A stretch of DNA of 64,000 bases from Pseudoalteromonas aurantia (GTDB lineage: Bacteria; Pseudomonadota; Gammaproteobacteria; Enterobacterales; Alteromonadaceae). Location: assembly GCF_005886875.1 (NCBI RefSeq), contig NZ_PNBY01000010.1, positions 58,395 through 122,394 on the forward strand, in the 5' to 3' direction. Both the position numbers and the translations under genes were made by a program. The notes beneath the pieces are model-generated. The model did not search any database. It was not told the DNA's origin and was given only the letters and a program-made list of their open reading frames with translations. This document shows, in pieces, positions 19,059-29,205 of the stretch. Position 1 is the stretch's first letter; each line of letters begins with the position of its first letter.

Positions 19059-19086
19059 AGGGCAGTGTATCACCATACATTGCCCT
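19059..19086. terminator. shared terminator between pldA and metL
   Basis: AGGGCAGTGTA and TACATTGCCCT form an imperfect 11-bp stem (one mismatch near the middle) with a 6-base loop between the two convergent genes. The minus strand shows GTTTTATAAG after the stem, the better terminator for metB-metL; on the plus side the trailing bases are CAAAATTAAC. Confidence 0.65.
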
Positions 19087-19102
19087 CAAAATTAACACAT
19101 TA

Positions 19103-21451
19103 TTATTTAAGTTGCTGTGTTAACCAGTACAAATCTGAGTGAATACCTGCAGCAGTGACTTCTTTACCCGCCCCAGGACCTTGGATCACAAGCGGGTTTT
19201 GCTCATACCACACACTTTTTATCACAAATATATTATCACCCGGTGTTAAATTCGCAATCGCGGAGCCTGCCTCAGCAAAGGCAATTCCGACTTTTGCAGT
19301 CACTTTACCACTGTCACTAATACTTAATTGCCCTGTGTAACGCAGCGCTTTACCTTCATCAGATGCTTGTTGGTATTTCGCAGCATAAAATGTGTCTAAT
19401 TCATCACGTTTCGCTAAAAAATCATCCCAACTACCTTCCGCTAAATACACCGGCATTAAAGGCTCTAATGCAATGTCATCAACATCGAGTTCCAAGCCTA
19501 AATCACGCGCCAATATGAGCAACTTTCGTTGCATATCTCTGCCTGATAAGTCTTCCCTAGGATCTGGTTCGGTATACCCCATTTCTTGTGCAGCTAACAC
19601 CAAGTCAGAAAACTTTTGATCCGCTGTAAAACTGCTACACAACCAAGAGAGAGTACCTGAAAATACTCCTTCAATTGACGTGATCACATCACCGCTATTT
19701 TGTAAATCAGCCAAGGCAAAGTTGATAGGCAAACCAGCACCAACACTGGTGTTGTAACGCCAATGTAAATTACGCTCACGTTGCTGCTCTCGCAATGACT
19801 GATACCAATTTCTATCGGCAGTTCCGGCGTATTTATTGGCGCTGATCAGATTGCAGTCACTGGCGACAAAATCCGGATACAAAAAACTAAATGCTTCACT
19901 TGCAGTGATATCAATCACCACTTTATGTTCATAATCTAATTCTGAAATATGCTCAACAAGCGACTTACTGTTGTAACTCTGCGCTTCATTTTTCCATTGT
20001 GCCTGCCATGCCGATAACTCGATACCGCTCGGTGAAAACATCATCTCTTTTGAGCGCAACAGACCAACCACCTTTAAATCAAATTGTGATTGTAAACGGG
20101 TAATTTGTTGCTCGCATTGTTGTAAAAATACATCCCCGACATTACCAATACCGGCAATAATGACCGCCAGCTCCCGACCTTTATTTATAAGCTTATCGTG
20201 CAATACAGCTAAGAGATCACTGTCTAATGCCTGATCAGTCAAGAACAAAGCGTATTCACTGTCTTGATGAGCAAAGCGAACGACCACTTCACGATCATGG
20301 AATAATTGCTCAGCTTGCTGCTTAAGCCCTGAGAGCTCTGAGGAAGGCGCAACCAATGCTCCCCCTTGTAGGTTACTTTCTACAATATTAATGCGCCCAG
20401 CGAGTTGCTGTGCAACAATATGCGTAAATGTTGCAGGCAATAATAAATACGCTTCACCATTAACAGTAAAATGATGAATACTGTGTTGAATAAGCTGACT
20501 TAACGACCGTACTTCGCCTTTCGCTAAGTTTTCTACGCGCACTAAATCAAGGTTCTCAAAAGTGGTAATAAAGCGTTTTGCTTTGCTATACCCTTCTTTA
20601 ACTATTTCTGTTGGTGACGCCTCAGGATCATAACTGCTGCGCACTTGTAGCTTGATGTTACTACCCTTTAAAGGAGAGAGTGTCTTGGCATGCAGCACCG
20701 GATTACCCAGCCTTGCCAATAAGTTTGCTTGAGCACGGCACACCTTTGGGTATTTAAGCGCACTGCTCACTTTACGTGGATCGGTACTATACACACCCTG
20801 CGTATCAGTCCAGATTGAAACTGCACAGGCATCAATATAACTGGCGAGTAGTGTGGCACTATAGTCACTGCCATTACGACCCAATGTGACGGTATTTTTA
20901 TCACAATCTTGTGCAATAAACCCGGTAATCACATAAACCACTGCATCTTGCAACTGAGCGTAACATGCAGCTTTATTCTGTTGGTGCAACAACTGTGCAT
21001 CATGCAACGTAAACAATTGACGGGCATCAATGCTGCGTGCCGCTACCTTGAGCTCATTTAGATAATGCGCTAATAACCGAGCTGACCATAGCTCACCATG
21101 GGCAAGTAAAGGGGATTCTTGTAGTTCTGATTTTTGAGCTAATTGCGTAATGGCAACTAACTCAGCGTCTAGCTGGCCTTTGAGTGCTCGGTACACATCG
21201 CCAGAGAACAACTCGTCAACCAGCTCGCTCTGGTGCTTTTCCAACTGAATCAATACGTCCGAAAACGCTTGTTGATCTTGCTGTTTATAGCTTTGCCAAA
21301 GCTTCACTAACGTGTTGGTGGTTTTACCCGCCGCGGAAACCACGACACAATCACCACTTTGACAATGCCCAAGTATTATTTGAGCAACGGCTTGATAGCG
21401 TGACGCAGAGCTTAAGCTTGAGCCACCGAATTTATGTACTACTCTTGTCAT
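19103..21451 (-). CDS. metL: bifunctional aspartokinase / homoserine dehydrogenase II
   Basis: This 782-residue fusion catalyses two steps from aspartate toward methionine. The aspartokinase part fills about residues 1-300, with VHKFGGSSL at the start and GRNGSDYSATLLA further on. A linker and degenerate regulatory part follow. The homoserine dehydrogenase part starts near residue 435 with the NAD-binding IIAGIGNVGDVFL and includes SANKYAGTAD and the catalytic region SVGAGLPINF. It resembles MetL more than ThrA, and it follows metB by 4 bases as in enterobacteria. Repression by MetJ through the upstream met boxes is expected. Confidence 0.95.
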   Translation of the reverse strand: MTRVVHKFGGSSLSSASRYQAVAQIILGHCQSGDCVVVSAAGKTTNTLVKLWQSYKQQDQQAFSDVLIQLEKHQSELVDELFSGDVYRALKGQLDAELVAITQLAQKSELQESPLLAHGELWSARLLAHYLNELKVAARSIDARQLFTLHDAQLLHQQNKAACYAQLQDAVVYVITGFIAQDCDKNTVTLGRNGSDYSATLLASYIDACAVSIWTDTQGVYSTDPRKVSSALKYPKVCRAQANLLARLGNPVLHAKTLSPLKGSNIKLQVRSSYDPEASPTEIVKEGYSKAKRFITTFENLDLVRVENLAKGEVRSLSQLIQHSIHHFTVNGEAYLLLPATFTHIVAQQLAGRINIVESNLQGGALVAPSSELSGLKQQAEQLFHDREVVVRFAHQDSEYALFLTDQALDSDLLAVLHDKLINKGRELAVIIAGIGNVGDVFLQQCEQQITRLQSQFDLKVVGLLRSKEMMFSPSGIELSAWQAQWKNEAQSYNSKSLVEHISELDYEHKVVIDITASEAFSFLYPDFVASDCNLISANKYAGTADRNWYQSLREQQRERNLHWRYNTSVGAGLPINFALADLQNSGDVITSIEGVFSGTLSWLCSSFTADQKFSDLVLAAQEMGYTEPDPREDLSGRDMQRKLLILARDLGLELDVDDIALEPLMPVYLAEGSWDDFLAKRDELDTFYAAKYQQASDEGKALRYTGQLSISDSGKVTAKVGIAFAEAGSAIANLTPGDNIFVIKSVWYEQNPLVIQGPGAGKEVTAAGIHSDLYWLTQQLK

Positions 21452-21455
21452 TTTT

Positions 21456-22679
21456 CTACCACAAAACCGTATGAGCCGGTGTTAATTTAAAAGTTTTTGC
21501 CTCATCAGATCCTGTGCTTTGACCTGGTGAAGTGCGTTTAAACGCTTGCTCTAGATCAGCCACCAAATCATCTAATTCTTCAATACCCACAGAAATTCGG
21601 ATCAGCGTATCACCTACGCCTGCTTCAAGACGTGCTGTCGCATCCATACCCGCATGCGTCATGGTTGCAGGATGGCAAATTAAGCTCTCTACGCCACCCA
21701 GAGATTCCGCCAATGAAAACTCTTTTAATGAAGTCAAAAATGCAGCTGAGTCACCTAACCCACCTTTTATGTCAAAACTCACCATGCCGCCAAAACCAGC
21801 CTGCTGCTTTTTTGCTAATTCATGTTGTGGATGAGATTCTAAGCCTGGGTAATACACTTGACTCACATAGTCCGATTGCTCCAAATACTTGGCAATCGCC
21901 AAGGCATTTTCTTGATGCTGCTTTAAACGTACATTCAGCGTTCGTAAGCCACGAAGCGTTAAATAACTATCAAAAGGCGCCCCCGTAATACCAATGTTAT
22001 TTGCCCACCATGCTAGCTCCTCACCCAGTTGCGCAGTCCGTGCGATCACGGCACCACCGACCACATCTGAATGACCATTAATATATTTAGTGGTTGAGTG
22101 AACCACTATGTCTACACCAAACTTAATCGGGTTCTGTAATGCCGGTGACAAAAAAGTGTTATCTGCAGCAACTAATGCACCTGCTCGCTTAGCGGTTTTC
22201 ACAACAGCTTCGATATCTGTTAGACGAAGAATTGGATTACTCGGTGTTTCAATCCATACTACTTTTGGCTTTATATCTAAAATTTGCTGATAGCTTTCAG
22301 GCTGTGTTAAATCAAGTACGACAAGGTTTAATAAGCCACGCTTTTGCAATGATGTGAATAAACGATAACTGCCGCCATAACAGTCATGGGGGATCACCAA
22401 CGTATCATCGTTATTTAATAGTTGCGTCACTAGGTGAACAGCAGACATACCCGTTGCAGTAATAATACCTCTCTCACCACCTTCTAGCTGAGCTAATGTT
22501 TCAGCTAAAATATCTCGATTAGGGTTACCACTGCGACCATAATCATAATCTCGTTTGGTATCAAAATCTGCGAATGAGTACGTAGTTGATAGGTATAATG
22601 GTGGTACGACCGCGCCATGGTGTTTATCTGCTTCTATACCATGGCGTACTGCGATGGTTGATTTATTACGTTCACTCAT
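21456..22679 (-). CDS. metB: cystathionine gamma-synthase
   Basis: This 407-residue Cys/Met-metabolism PLP enzyme condenses O-succinylhomoserine with cysteine to give cystathionine. The PLP lysine is Lys198 in HSTTKYINGHSD, the same number as in E. coli MetB. The start has AGGTGA just upstream. The C-terminus carries an extra tail of about 20 residues rich in Ser, Thr and Gly, not seen in E. coli. It is the first gene of metBL and is divergent from metJ across an array of met boxes. Confidence 0.95.
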   Translation of the reverse strand: MSERNKSTIAVRHGIEADKHHGAVVPPLYLSTTYSFADFDTKRDYDYGRSGNPNRDILAETLAQLEGGERGIITATGMSAVHLVTQLLNNDDTLVIPHDCYGGSYRLFTSLQKRGLLNLVVLDLTQPESYQQILDIKPKVVWIETPSNPILRLTDIEAVVKTAKRAGALVAADNTFLSPALQNPIKFGVDIVVHSTTKYINGHSDVVGGAVIARTAQLGEELAWWANNIGITGAPFDSYLTLRGLRTLNVRLKQHQENALAIAKYLEQSDYVSQVYYPGLESHPQHELAKKQQAGFGGMVSFDIKGGLGDSAAFLTSLKEFSLAESLGGVESLICHPATMTHAGMDATARLEAGVGDTLIRISVGIEELDDLVADLEQAFKRTSPGQSTGSDEAKTFKLTPAHTVLW

Positions 22680-22689
22680 ATCATCACCT

Positions 22690-22729
22690 AGATAGTTGGA
22701 TGTTTAGACGTCTAAAAGGTTAGATTAAT
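22690..22729 (-). promoter_or_regulatory. met box array (MetJ operator) of metBL
   Basis: Five consecutive 8-bp units fit the AGACGTCT met box pattern: AGATAGTT, GGATGTTT, a perfect AGACGTCT at 22706-22713, AAAAGGTT and AGATTAAT. MetJ binds cooperatively to such tandem boxes. The array covers the presumed -10 and start region of metB; a TTGACT at 22745-22740 could be the -35. On the metJ side there is a TATAAT at 22907-22912 that may serve metJ itself. The array assignment is firm; the promoter elements are less sure. Confidence 0.8.
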
Positions 22730-22974
22730 AAATGCTAGAAGTCAAAACATTTATACTGCTAAATGGCTATTTACTTAGTATTTGACTATCTTATTTAAAC
22801 CGATAAAATTTCGCCACTTCAAAAAAATGGTCGCGAATACGATTGAATAAAATACTTACTATGGCAAGTAAAGTGGCTTTTGCCTAGACCATCGTAAACA
22901 ATGTCATATAATGACAGTGGTAAGTAAATAGTTTCGTCGGATAGGCACTACACAATAAAGGCAACAACAACATT

Positions 22975-23295
22975 ATGGCTAAATGGAATGGTGAGTATGT
23001 TCACCCGTATGCAGAACACGGCAAAAAATCTGAACAAGTAAAAAAGATAACGGTATCGATACCGTTAAACGTATTAAAAGTATTAACTGACGAGCGTACG
23101 CGACGACAAGTTAATAACTTACGTCATGCAACAAACAGTGAATTACTGTGTGAAGCATTTTTACATGCGTTTACAGGACAACCTTTACCCAATGACGAAG
23201 ACTTACGTAAAGATAATCCAGAAAAAGTGCCAGAAGAAGTGCGTCAAATTATGGAATCAATGGGGTTAGAAGTGCCGACCATTGACGAAGAGTAG
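22975..23295 (+). CDS. metJ: methionine repressor MetJ
   Basis: This 106-residue ribbon-helix-helix protein represses methionine genes when bound to S-adenosylmethionine. The DNA-contacting strand appears as [15 protein letters not shown], and the central [20 protein letters not shown] is highly conserved. It sits divergent from metBL with the met boxes between, as in other gammaproteobacteria. A hairpin just after the stop codon ends the transcript. Confidence 0.97.
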   Translation: MAKWNGEYVHPYAEHGKKSEQVKKITVSIPLNVLKVLTDERTRRQVNNLRHATNSELLCEAFLHAFTGQPLPNDEDLRKDNPEKVPEEVRQIMESMGLEVPTIDEE

Positions 23296-23609
23296 CCAAT
23301 ATGAAGCCCCATAGTGGGCTTCCTATTCTCGCTTAGGTCACCACTAACGCAAATCACCCTCGCTACATTTTCAGCACATTCATGCTCTTTAACTGTCTCT
23401 AAACGCTTTTCTACTATGGCACGTAATCCTAAAGCTTCATAACATGTCATCTCGCTGTCATCGTAAATAAAACCACGCTGACGATAGACGCATCTAAATT
23501 GATAAACAAAACGACGATGCGATAACTTCCTCCGTGCATTGATATTTACTTTTAAGCCAAAACTTTCAGGGCACAGGAAACTCAGGCCATTTTTGCTGCT
23601 TGTACTCGT
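23244..23609 (-). pseudogene. unrecognised Cys-rich open frame without a start, probably decayed
   Basis: On the minus strand a frame stays open for 121 codons from a TAG at 23612 to a stop at 23244. It reads SKNGLSFLCPESFGLK, then RRFVYQFRCVYRQRGFIYDD, then MTCYEALGLRAIVEKRLET, with several Cys and many basic residues. The first ATG is only at 23450. An overlapping frame just upstream reads IRDHFLDEYKQQKWPEFPVP and stops at TGA 23568-23566; removing one base in the CCC before that stop would join the two. The end overlaps the 3' end of metJ. I do not recognise a family. It may be a frameshifted remnant or chance. The rest of the 23.3-23.86 kb gap holds no gene. Confidence 0.3.
23303..23322 (+). 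terminator. metJ terminator
   Basis: GAAGCCC and GGGCTTC form a 7-bp stem eight bases after the metJ stop codon, followed by CTATTCT. The T run is weak, but the position is right. Confidence 0.55.
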
Positions 23610-23799
23610 CTAAAAAATGGTCGCGTATATAACGTAATTAAGCTGTCACTTGTCGTGTTATCAAAACACTTAGTCATAAAAGCTCACAGCGACATATCAT
23701 GGTATGAAAAGATAGGAAGGAGGAACGAGGGAAAAGGCAATATGTATCTAGAGGCCAGTAACATCGTCGCTATGTAAGTAATAATGGCTATATAAAACA

Positions 23800-23826
23800 A
23801 AAGCCCCAACCAAAGGCTGGGGCTTT
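23800..23826 (-). terminator. S10 operon terminator
   Basis: AAAGCCCCAACC and GGCTGGGGCTTT form a 12-bp stem with one mismatch and a 3-base loop. On the minus strand it is followed by TGTTTTATATAG. It lies 35 bases after the rpsQ stop and should end the S10 operon transcript. Confidence 0.85.
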
Positions 23827-23860
23827 CAAAGACAAATCTTAAATTAGTTTAAAACTAAAA

Positions 23861-24118
23861 TTAAGCTTGCTTAGGACGTGCAATAACGTCTACTAAAGTC
23901 CAAGATTTATTCTTAGAGATAGGAGCACATTCACGAATAGTAACTGTGTCGCCTGCTTTAGCTGTATTGCTCTCGTCATGTACGTGCAACTTAGTTGTAC
24001 GCTTGATGTATTTACCGTAGATCGGGTGCTTAACCTGACGTTCGATACCTACAACAATAGACTTTTCCATCTTATCGCTGATCACACGACCTTGAAGAGT
24101 ACGGATTTTATCAGTCAT
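23861..24118 (-). CDS. rpsQ: 30S ribosomal protein uS17
   Basis: This 85-residue protein binds 16S rRNA early in small-subunit assembly. The opening [20 protein letters not shown] and the central [13 protein letters not shown] match uS17. It overlaps the rpmC stop by one base (TAATG). It is the last gene before the operon terminator. In most gammaproteobacteria rplN and the spc operon come next, but here they do not. Confidence 0.97.
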   Translation of the reverse strand: MTDKIRTLQGRVISDKMEKSIVVGIERQVKHPIYGKYIKRTTKLHVHDESNTAKAGDTVTIRECAPISKNKSWTLVDVIARPKQA

Positions 24119-24309
24119 TATGCACCTGCCTTCTGGTTGATAACCGTTTTAACACGCGCAATACTGCGACGTACTTTTCTTAACTCGTGAGTCTGAGCTA
24201 GCTGACCCGTGCTTGTTTGCATGCGCAGGTTAAACTGCTCACGAAGAAGCTCAAGAAGTTCAGCATTAAGCTCTTCAACGCTTTTGTCTTTAAGTTCGCT
24301 AGCTTTCAT
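24118..24309 (-). CDS. rpmC: 50S ribosomal protein uL29
   Basis: This 63-residue protein sits near the exit tunnel of the large subunit. [20 protein letters not shown] and REQFNLRMQ are characteristic. A GTG at 24312 would add one residue, but the ATG at 24309 matches the family start and overlaps the rplP stop as TGATG. Confidence 0.96.
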   Translation of the reverse strand: MKASELKDKSVEELNAELLELLREQFNLRMQTSTGQLAQTHELRKVRRSIARVKTVINQKAGA

Positions 24310-24722
24310 CACATTACCGTCCGAGTTACAAATGTTGTTTTGAAAGGTAATTTACGAGCTGCAAGGTTGAATGCTTCACGAGCAAGCTCTTCTGGCACAC
24401 CTTCCATCTCATAAAGTACTTTGCCTGGCTGGATTTCTGCAACCCAGTACTCAACAGAGCCTTTACCTTTACCCATACGAACTTCAAGCGGTTTGTTTGT
24501 GATTGGCTTGTCTGGGAACACACGGATCCAGATTTTACCTTGACGCTTTACGTGACGTGTCATAGCACGACGAGCTGCTTCAATTTGACGTGCAGTCATA
24601 CGACCACGGCCAGTTGCTTTCAAACCGAAAGAACCGAAGCTTACTTTGTTTCCGCTTGTAGCAAGACCGCGGTTGCGACCTTTATGCATTTTACGGAATT
24701 TTGTACGTTTTGGCTGTAACAT
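24309..24722 (-). CDS. rplP: 50S ribosomal protein uL16
   Basis: This 137-residue protein helps form the aminoacyl-tRNA site of the large subunit. [20 protein letters not shown] at the start and [14 protein letters not shown] in the middle are typical. The Arg around residue 81 ([13 protein letters not shown]) is the residue hydroxylated by YcfD in E. coli; that modification here is inference. It ends overlapping the rpmC start and follows rpsC by 13 bases. Confidence 0.97.
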   Translation of the reverse strand: MLQPKRTKFRKMHKGRNRGLATSGNKVSFGSFGLKATGRGRMTARQIEAARRAMTRHVKRQGKIWIRVFPDKPITNKPLEVRMGKGKGSVEYWVAEIQPGKVLYEMEGVPEELAREAFNLAARKLPFKTTFVTRTVM

Positions 24723-24735
24723 TAATCGCTACCCC

Positions 24736-25437
24736 TTACTTAGCACTTTTTTTGGCTTTCTTCGGTGCACGTTTAGCTGGCTTCTCTTGCTCTTGAACTA
24801 GTGGTAAACCACCAATTACTTCGCCTTTGAAGATCCAAACTTTAACACCGATGATGCCGTAAGTGGTTAAAGCTTCAGAAGTTGCGTAGTCGATATCAGC
24901 ACGTAGAGTATGTAGAGGTACACGACCTTCACGATACCATTCAGAACGTGCGATTTCAGCGCCGCCTAGACGACCACTTACTTCAACTTTGATACCTTTA
25001 GCACCAATGCGCATTGCGTTTTGTACCGAGCGCTTCATAGCACGACGGAACATAACACGACGCTCTAACTGAGATGCAATACCGTCAGCAACTAATTGTG
25101 CGTCAAGTTCAGGCTTACGTACTTCAGAAATGTTGATCTGAGCAGGTACACCAGCAATCTTAGTTACAGCTTGACGAAGTTTTTCAACATCTTCGCCTTT
25201 CTTACCGATAACAACACCAGGACGAGCTGTATGAATTGTTACACGGATTGACTTAGCTGGACGCTCGATAACGATTTTAGACACAGAAGCCGCTTTCAAT
25301 TCCTTAGTAAGGAATGTACGTACTTTGTGATCGCCAAAAAGCTGCCCAGAGAAATCTTTTGTACTCGCGTACCAGGTAGAAACCCAAGGTTTAGAGATAC
25401 CTAGGCGAATACCAGTAGGATGAACTTTTTGTCCCAT
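24736..25437 (-). CDS. rpsC: 30S ribosomal protein uS3
   Basis: This 233-residue protein lines the mRNA entry channel and contributes to ribosomal helicase activity. [18 protein letters not shown] and the KH-domain loop [13 protein letters not shown] are clear. The C-terminus ends in a Lys/Ala-rich tail ([12 protein letters not shown]), longer in basic residues than in some relatives. It follows rplV by 12 bases in the S10 operon. Confidence 0.97.
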   Translation of the reverse strand: MGQKVHPTGIRLGISKPWVSTWYASTKDFSGQLFGDHKVRTFLTKELKAASVSKIVIERPAKSIRVTIHTARPGVVIGKKGEDVEKLRQAVTKIAGVPAQINISEVRKPELDAQLVADGIASQLERRVMFRRAMKRSVQNAMRIGAKGIKVEVSGRLGGAEIARSEWYREGRVPLHTLRADIDYATSEALTTYGIIGVKVWIFKGEVIGGLPLVQEQEKPAKRAPKKAKKSAK

Positions 25438-25449
25438 TACTTATATCTC

Positions 25450-25782
25450 CTAGCTATCTGAAACCACAACAGTGATGTGGCTTGAACGCTTAAGGATGCG
25501 GTCTGCGCGTCCTTTAGCACGTGGCATAATACGCTTCATTGTAGGACCATCGTCCACAAAGATCGTAGCTACACGTAGCTCATCAATGTCAGCACCTTCG
25601 TTATGCTCTGCGTTAGCAATAGCAGACTCAAGTACTTTCTTAACCAATACAGCCGCTTTCTTTGGGCTGTATGCCAGGATTTCTAGTGCGCGATCTACCG
25701 GAAGTCCGCGGATCTGATCTGCAACTAGACGTGCTTTTTGCGCCGAACCAGAGGCGAATTTGTGTTTAGCTAATGCTTCCAT
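25450..25782 (-). CDS. rplV: 50S ribosomal protein uL22
   Basis: This 110-residue protein extends a beta hairpin into the nascent-chain exit tunnel, and changes there give macrolide resistance. [20 protein letters not shown] and [20 protein letters not shown] match the family. Two ATGs are adjacent; the second (25782) lies 6 bases after AGGGG and gives the usual N-terminus [10 protein letters not shown]. Confidence 0.97.
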   Translation of the reverse strand: MEALAKHKFASGSAQKARLVADQIRGLPVDRALEILAYSPKKAAVLVKKVLESAIANAEHNEGADIDELRVATIFVDDGPTMKRIMPRAKGRADRILKRSSHITVVVSDS

Positions 25783-25794
25783 CATATTCCCCTA

Positions 25795-26082
<288 letters not shown>

Positions 26083-26089
26083 TCAACTA

Positions 26090-26914
26090 TTACTTAGTAC
26101 GACGACGTACTATTAGTTTATCCGTACGCTTGTTCTTGCGCGTTTTAGCACCTTTAGTAGGCTTACCCCATGGAGACACAGGATGACGACCACCAGAAGT
26201 ACGACCTTCACCACCACCATGTGGGTGATCAACCGGGTTCATGGCAACACCACGAACTGTCGGACGAATACCACGCCAGCGGTTAGCACCTGCTTTACCT
26301 AGTGAACGAAGCATATGCTCAGCATTGCCTACTTCACCTAAGGTAGCGCGACAGTCAGACTCAACTTTACGAACTTCGCCTGAACGAAGACGTAGAGTCA
26401 CGTATTGACCTTCACGTGCTAGGATTTGAACGTATGCACCAGCAGAGCGTGCAATTTGCGCACCCTTACCAGGTTTTAACTCTACGTTGTGTACAGTCGA
26501 ACCTACAGGCATGTTACGCATCGGTAATGTGTTACCAGCTTTGATAGGTGCATCAACACCTGACTGGATCTGATCACCGGCTTTAAGGCCTTTAGGTGCA
26601 ATAATGTAACGACGCTCACCGTCTGCATATAATACAAGAGCGATGTTTGCGCTACGGTTAGGATCATACTCTAAACGCTCAACAGTGGCTGGAATGCCAT
26701 CTTTAGTGCGTTTGAAGTCGATTAAACGATAGTGTTGCTTATGACCACCACCGATATGACGAACCGTGATACGACCGTTGTTGTTACGACCACCTGATTT
26801 AGAGTTTTTCTCTAAAAGCGGTGCGTGTGGCTTACCCTTGTGTAGCTCAGAGTTAACCACTTTAACGACGTGACGACGACCCGCAGAAGTTGGTTTACAC
26901 TTTTGAAGTGCCAT
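26090..26914 (-). CDS. rplB: 50S ribosomal protein uL2
   Basis: This 274-residue protein is essential for subunit joining and the peptidyl transferase centre. The motifs [15 protein letters not shown] and [15 protein letters not shown], which contains the conserved His (HPHGGG), are present. Family length is normal. It lies after rplW with a gap of 17 bases. Confidence 0.98.
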   Translation of the reverse strand: MALQKCKPTSAGRRHVVKVVNSELHKGKPHAPLLEKNSKSGGRNNNGRITVRHIGGGHKQHYRLIDFKRTKDGIPATVERLEYDPNRSANIALVLYADGERRYIIAPKGLKAGDQIQSGVDAPIKAGNTLPMRNMPVGSTVHNVELKPGKGAQIARSAGAYVQILAREGQYVTLRLRSGEVRKVESDCRATLGEVGNAEHMLRSLGKAGANRWRGIRPTVRGVAMNPVDHPHGGGEGRTSGGRHPVSPWGKPTKGAKTRKNKRTDKLIVRRRTK

Positions 26915-26931
26915 AATTCTAACTCCCCTTA

Positions 26932-27234
26932 TTACTCGGCGCCGCCGACAAAGTCTAGCTCGCTACCTTCTTTAAGAGTAACGTAGGCTTTTTTCCAGTC
27001 GCTACGACGACCGAAACGTTGACCTGTACGTTTTGTTTTACCCTTAACGTTTAGAGTGCGAACACCAGTTACTTCTACTTCAAAAAGCTTCTCAACTGCC
27101 GCTTTAACTTCAGCTTTAGTTGCATCGTTTACTACTTTGAAAACAATCGTGTTGTTTTCTTCAGCAGCGATTGTGCTTTTCTCAGAGATGTGTGGAGCAA
27201 GAATTACTTTTAAAAGACGTTCTTCACGGATCAT
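26932..27234 (-). CDS. rplW: 50S ribosomal protein uL23
   Basis: This 100-residue protein sits at the tunnel exit and docks trigger factor and [23 protein letters not shown] and [20 protein letters not shown] match the family, including the conserved Glu used for trigger factor docking (residue 18, SEKS). The start overlaps the rplD stop by 4 bases. Confidence 0.97.
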   Translation of the reverse strand: MIREERLLKVILAPHISEKSTIAAEENNTIVFKVVNDATKAEVKAAVEKLFEVEVTGVRTLNVKGKTKRTGQRFGRRSDWKKAYVTLKEGSELDFVGGAE

Positions 27235-27833
27235 GCTAGCGCCTCCTCAAGTTGCTTAATAGCACCTGCAGTAATAAGTACCTTATCGAAAGCGATTAGG
27301 CTTACTGGGTCGATGCCAGCTACATCACGAGTGTCAACCTTATAAAGGTTACGTGAAGATAGGAATAGATTCTCATCTACTTCTTCAGTCACGATAAGCA
27401 CGTCTTTAAGCTCAAGTTCTTTAAGCTTAGAAACTAATTCTTTTGTTTTTGGTGCTTCAAGACCAAAACTTTCAACAACGATTAAACGCTCTTGACGAAC
27501 AAGCTCAGACAAAATGCTTTTGATTGCACCGCGATACATCTTACGGTTAACTTTTTGGCTGTGATCTTGCGGCTTAGCTGCAAAACTTACACCACCGCTG
27601 CGCCAGATTGGGCTGCGGATTGTACCAGCACGTGCACGGCCAGTACCTTTTTGAGCGAATGGTTTTTTACCACCGCCTCTAACTTCAGAACGTGTCTTCT
27701 GAGCACGAGTACCTTGGCGAGCACCTGCTGCATATGCAACAACTACTTGGTGTACCAATGCTTCGTTAAACTCACGTCCAAAAGTAGCTTCGGAAACTTC
27801 AAGCGCGCCAGCGCCTTTAATTGCTAATTCCAT
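27231..27833 (-). CDS. rplD: 50S ribosomal protein uL4
   Basis: This 200-residue protein lines the exit tunnel and in E. coli also represses the S10 operon through the mRNA leader. [20 protein letters not shown] and [19 protein letters not shown] are characteristic. A GTG at 27836 precedes the ATG at 27833; the ATG gives the family N-terminus [10 protein letters not shown] and lies 8 bases after GGAG, so I use it. Confidence 0.97.
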   Translation of the reverse strand: MELAIKGAGALEVSEATFGREFNEALVHQVVVAYAAGARQGTRAQKTRSEVRGGGKKPFAQKGTGRARAGTIRSPIWRSGGVSFAAKPQDHSQKVNRKMYRGAIKSILSELVRQERLIVVESFGLEAPKTKELVSKLKELELKDVLIVTEEVDENLFLSSRNLYKVDTRDVAGIDPVSLIAFDKVLITAGAIKQLEEALA

Positions 27834-27850
27834 CACTAAATCTCCAGGAC

Positions 27851-28486
27851 TTATGCTTTAACAGCAGGTTTAACGATAACGTCGCCGCCAATAGCGCCAG
27901 GTACAGCACCTTTAACTAGAAGCAGATTACGTTCAGCGTCAACACGTACTAGTTCAAGATTCTGAGTCGTTACACGCTCAGCACCCATATGACCGGCCAT
28001 TTTCTTACCTTTAAACACCTTACCAGGTGATTGGTTTTGACCGATTGAACCAGGAGCACGGTGAGACAAAGAGTTACCGTGTGTAGCGTCTTGCATGCTG
28101 AAGTTCCAGCGCTTAACACCACCTTGGAAACCTTTACCTTTCGAAGAACCAGTAACGTCTACTTTGTTGATATCAGTAAATAATTCAACAGTAAGTTCAT
28201 TACCTACTTCAAAATCGCCTTCACCACCATTTAGGCGGAATTCCCACAGGCCACGACCCGCTTCAACACCAGCTTTTGCGAAATGACCCGCATCTGCTTT
28301 GTTTACACGGCTTGCTTTTTTCTCGCCTGCAGTAACTTGAAGCGCATTGTAACCGTCTGTTGCGTCAGATTTGATCTGAGTAACACGGTTAGGAGTTGCT
28401 TCAATAACTGTCACAGGGATAGATACACCATCTTCAGTGAAGATGCGTGTCATACCCACTTTACGACCGACTAGACCTAATGCCAT
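27851..28486 (-). CDS. rplC: 50S ribosomal protein uL3
   Basis: This 211-residue protein initiates large-subunit assembly. [20 protein letters not shown] and the loop [20 protein letters not shown] are clear; the Gln in IGQNQSP is the site methylated by PrmB in E. coli. The gene is second in the operon, 27 bases after rpsJ. Confidence 0.97.
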   Translation of the reverse strand: MALGLVGRKVGMTRIFTEDGVSIPVTVIEATPNRVTQIKSDATDGYNALQVTAGEKKASRVNKADAGHFAKAGVEAGRGLWEFRLNGGEGDFEVGNELTVELFTDINKVDVTGSSKGKGFQGGVKRWNFSMQDATHGNSLSHRAPGSIGQNQSPGKVFKGKKMAGHMGAERVTTQNLELVRVDAERNLLLVKGAVPGAIGGDVIVKPAVKA

Positions 28487-28513
28487 TTTCCTAAAACCTC
28501 TCTAATCTTCCGA

Positions 28514-29008
<495 letters not shown>

Positions 29009-29013
29009 CGCAT

Positions 29014-29041
29014 ATTATAATGATATTGGTGATAAATGCAA
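29014..29041 (-). promoter_or_regulatory. sigma-70 promoter of the S10 operon
   Basis: On the minus strand TTGCAT (29041-29036) and a perfect TATAAT (29019-29014) are spaced by 16 bases. The next bases ATGCGG form a G/C-containing discriminator, as expected for a stringently controlled ribosomal promoter. The start would be near 29007. Confidence 0.65.
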
Positions 29042-29205
29042 CAAGTAATACTAAGTTATTTATAGGCGTATAAATATCAATAAATGCAGATATTTTACGC
29101 GCCCCTAAGCGCTTCCTTACTTTCATCAATCTTAGACCGCACGCTGAAATGGTCAGTCCAATGAAAGCTTGCTATGCTATCGCAAATTTTTAAATGTGGT
29201 GTTTT

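Noticed and set aside
23244..23450. A 68-codon gene starting at ATG 23450
   Set aside because: The frame is open well upstream of that ATG and no ribosome binding site precedes it, so a stand-alone small gene is less likely than a broken longer frame.
22824..23625. A 14-base match AAAAAATGGTCGCG upstream of metJ and again downstream, suggesting a dispersed repeat
   Set aside because: Matches of this length are expected by chance in 64 kb of AT-leaning sequence, and the flanks do not align.
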